From Paracoccaceae bacterium (lineage in GTDB: Bacteria; Pseudomonadota; Alphaproteobacteria; Rhodobacterales; Rhodobacteraceae): 15,670 bases of DNA. Made by a program: the position numbers and the translations under genes. Shown here in pieces: positions 14,417 to 15,670 of the stretch. The notes beneath the pieces were generated by a model. The model worked only from the letters and a program-made list of their open reading frames with translations. It did not search any database and was not told the DNA's origin. The stretch spans positions 1 through 15,670 of the forward strand of contig SKNG01000328.1 of the NCBI GenBank assembly GCA_007120685.1, written 5' to 3'. How positions within the stretch are numbered: the first letter of the stretch is position 1; every line of letters begins with the position of its first letter.

Positions 14417-15439
14417 TCATCCCTTTTTCAGGCAGCGTTGCCCCAGCACCTCGGCGATCTGCACGGCGTTCAGCGCCGCGCCCTTGCGCAGGTTGTCAGA
14501 CACGCACCACAGGTTCAGCCCGTTTTCCACCGTGCCATCCTGGCGGATACGGCTGACATAGGTGGCGAAATCACCAACGCATTCCACCGGGGTGACGTAG
14601 CCGCCGGCCTCGCGCTTGTCGACGACCAGGATGCCCGGCGCCTCGCGCAGGATGTCGCGGGCCTCCTCCTCGTCCAGGAAATCCTCGAACTCGATGTTGA
14701 TCGCCTCGGAATGGCCGACGAAGACCGGCACCCGCACGCAGGTCGCGGTCAGCTTGATGGACTTGTCCAGGATCTTCTTGGTCTCGGCCACCATCTTCCA
14801 TTCCTCGCGGGTGGCGCCGTCTTCCATGAAACTGTCGATATGCGGGATCACGTTGAAGGCGATCTGCTTGGGGTAAACCGAAGGCTCGACCTCCTGCCCC
14901 GGGACATACATGCCCTTGGTCTGGTTCCACAGCTCATCCATCGCGTCCTTGCCGGTGCCGCTGACCGATTGATAGGTGCTGACCACCACGCGGCGGATGC
15001 GGGCGCGGTCATGCAGGGGCTTCAGCGCCACCACCATCTGCGCGGTGGAACAGTTGGGATTGGCGATGATATTCTTCTTGCCGTAGCCATCCACGGCGGC
15101 CGCGTTCACCTCCGGCACCACCAGCGGCACATCCGGGTCGTAGCGATAGAGCGAGGAGTTGTCGATCACCACGCAGCCCGCGGCGGCGGCGCGGGGCGCG
15201 TGCTTTTTCGTGGCGTCCGAGCCGATGGCGAAGAAGGCGATGTCCCAGCCGGTGAAATCGAAGGTTTCCAGATCCTGGCATTTCAGGGTCTGGTCGCCAA
15301 AGCTGCATTCGGTGCCCAGGCTGCGGCGCGAGGCCAGCGCGGCGATCTCATCCACCGGGAACTCCCGCTCGGCCAGGATGTTCAGCATTTCGCGGCCCAC
15401 ATTGCCCGTGGCGCCCGCAACGACGATTCGATAGCCCAT
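14417..15439 (-). CDS. asd: aspartate-semialdehyde dehydrogenase
   Basis: Asd reduces aspartyl phosphate to aspartate semialdehyde with NADPH, the branch point to lysine/diaminopimelate, threonine and methionine, in the cytoplasm. The 340-residue product has the NADP-binding Rossmann motif VVAGATGNVG (6-15), the catalytic Cys in IIANPNCSTAQM (Cys130), YQSVSGTGKDAMDEL, and the substrate/catalytic segment TCVRVPVFVGHSEAIN with His near 243. The length is normal and all expected catalytic residues are visible. The ATG at 15439 has AAGGAGA about 8 nt upstream. It lies 81 bp downstream of another minus-strand gene and about 160 bp upstream of the glycosyltransferase gene, so it probably ends its own transcript, though I see no strong terminator. 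Confidence 0.96.
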   Translation of the reverse strand: MGYRIVVAGATGNVGREMLNILAEREFPVDEIAALASRRSLGTECSFGDQTLKCQDLETFDFTGWDIAFFAIGSDATKKHAPRAAAAGCVVIDNSSLYRYDPDVPLVVPEVNAAAVDGYGKKNIIANPNCSTAQMVVALKPLHDRARIRRVVVSTYQSVSGTGKDAMDELWNQTKGMYVPGQEVEPSVYPKQIAFNVIPHIDSFMEDGATREEWKMVAETKKILDKSIKLTATCVRVPVFVGHSEAINIEFEDFLDEEEARDILREAPGILVVDKREAGGYVTPVECVGDFATYVSRIRQDGTVENGLNLWCVSDNLRKGAALNAVQIAEVLGQRCLKKG

Positions 15440-15520
15440 GCCCGTGTCTCCTTCGGCAGCAGCAGGGGCGCCTTACATCACGGCCTGCGCGGGATAAAGG
15501 GCCAGATCGGCGGGGACGGG

Positions 15521-15670
15521 TCAGGGCAGGGCGATATCGACCCAGACCAGCGCGTGCCGCGCCGGCGCCGGCGGCCAGATCAGCCCGCTGTCCAGCACCC
15601 GCAAGCCGGCATCGGGCAGGATGTAGCTGGTGCGCAGCCAGCCCGGGCCTTGCGGGAAATGGGCCGTGGC
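15521..15670 (-). CDS. endonuclease/exonuclease/phosphatase-family protein, C-terminal end only
   Basis: Only the last 49 residues are in the window; the gene enters from the right edge and stops at a TGA at 15521-15523. The segment GWLRTSYILPDAGLRVLDSG and the ending ARHALVWVDIALP match the C-terminus of the endonuclease/exonuclease/phosphatase superfamily. There, a (R)xDYVLPS-like strand and a final S/R-H-x-L-V-W-V-D strand with the catalytic His are typical; the His is present here (RHALV). Substrate cannot be told. It lies 81 bp upstream of asd on the same strand and may share a transcript with it. Confidence 0.6.
   Translation of the reverse strand, partial: ATAHFPQGPGWLRTSYILPDAGLRVLDSGLIWPPAPARHALVWVDIALP

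Overview
This is a GC-rich window from an alphaproteobacterium, most likely of the order Rhodobacterales (Paracoccus/Rhodobacter-like). The assignment rests on the SucC, SucD, Asd and FlgD sequences, the strong G/C preference at third codon positions, the short FlgJ that has only the rod-binding domain, and a PHA-synthase remnant of Rhodobacterales type. It is an inference from sequence reading; no database search was run.

Layout. (1) Positions 1-3851, minus strand, hold a TCA-cycle operon. Succinyl-CoA synthetase beta (sucC) is followed by a small secreted protein of unknown function whose ATG overlaps the sucC stop. Next come succinyl-CoA synthetase alpha (sucD) and two more secreted proteins of unknown function, the last cut by the window edge. 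(2) Positions 3852-4047 are a divergent control region with two operator-like palindromes 21 bp apart, a terminator-like hairpin and a perfect 20-bp palindrome. (3) Positions 4048-5034, plus strand, encode a glycosyltransferase with a DxDE motif. (4) Positions 5056-7958 hold flagellar genes. fliK and flgD run on the minus strand, and flgJ (rod-binding) with a FlgN-like chaperone runs divergently on the plus strand. The short region between fliK and flgJ carries a degenerate CtrA-like repeat. (5) Positions 7959-8802 contain no intact gene. They hold a minus-strand coding remnant of unknown identity and a frameshifted, truncated PHA synthase. (6) Positions 8803-14256 hold five glycosyltransferase-type or associated genes. 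Three are translationally coupled on the plus strand and two are on the minus strand, and the two groups converge with only 4 nt between them. Two have intact GT2 catalytic motifs, two look like GT-A folds that have lost the catalytic acidic residues, and one is a beta-rich protein of unknown function. (7) Positions 14417-15439, minus strand, are aspartate-semialdehyde dehydrogenase (asd). The C-terminal end of an endonuclease/exonuclease/phosphatase-family protein lies upstream of it at the window edge.

How the parts may work together. The sucC-sucD unit makes the two subunits of one enzyme, and the secreted proteins interleaved with it are co-transcribed passengers or partners of unknown role. 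FlgD (hook cap), FliK (hook length), FlgJ (rod) and FlgN (chaperone for hook-associated proteins) all serve assembly of the external flagellum. Six glycosyltransferase-like or associated genes lie on either side of this flagellar block, which makes flagellin or surface-glycan decoration the simplest hypothesis, but no flagellin or sugar-nucleotide gene is visible here. I found no tRNA, rRNA, CRISPR array, insertion sequence or integrase.
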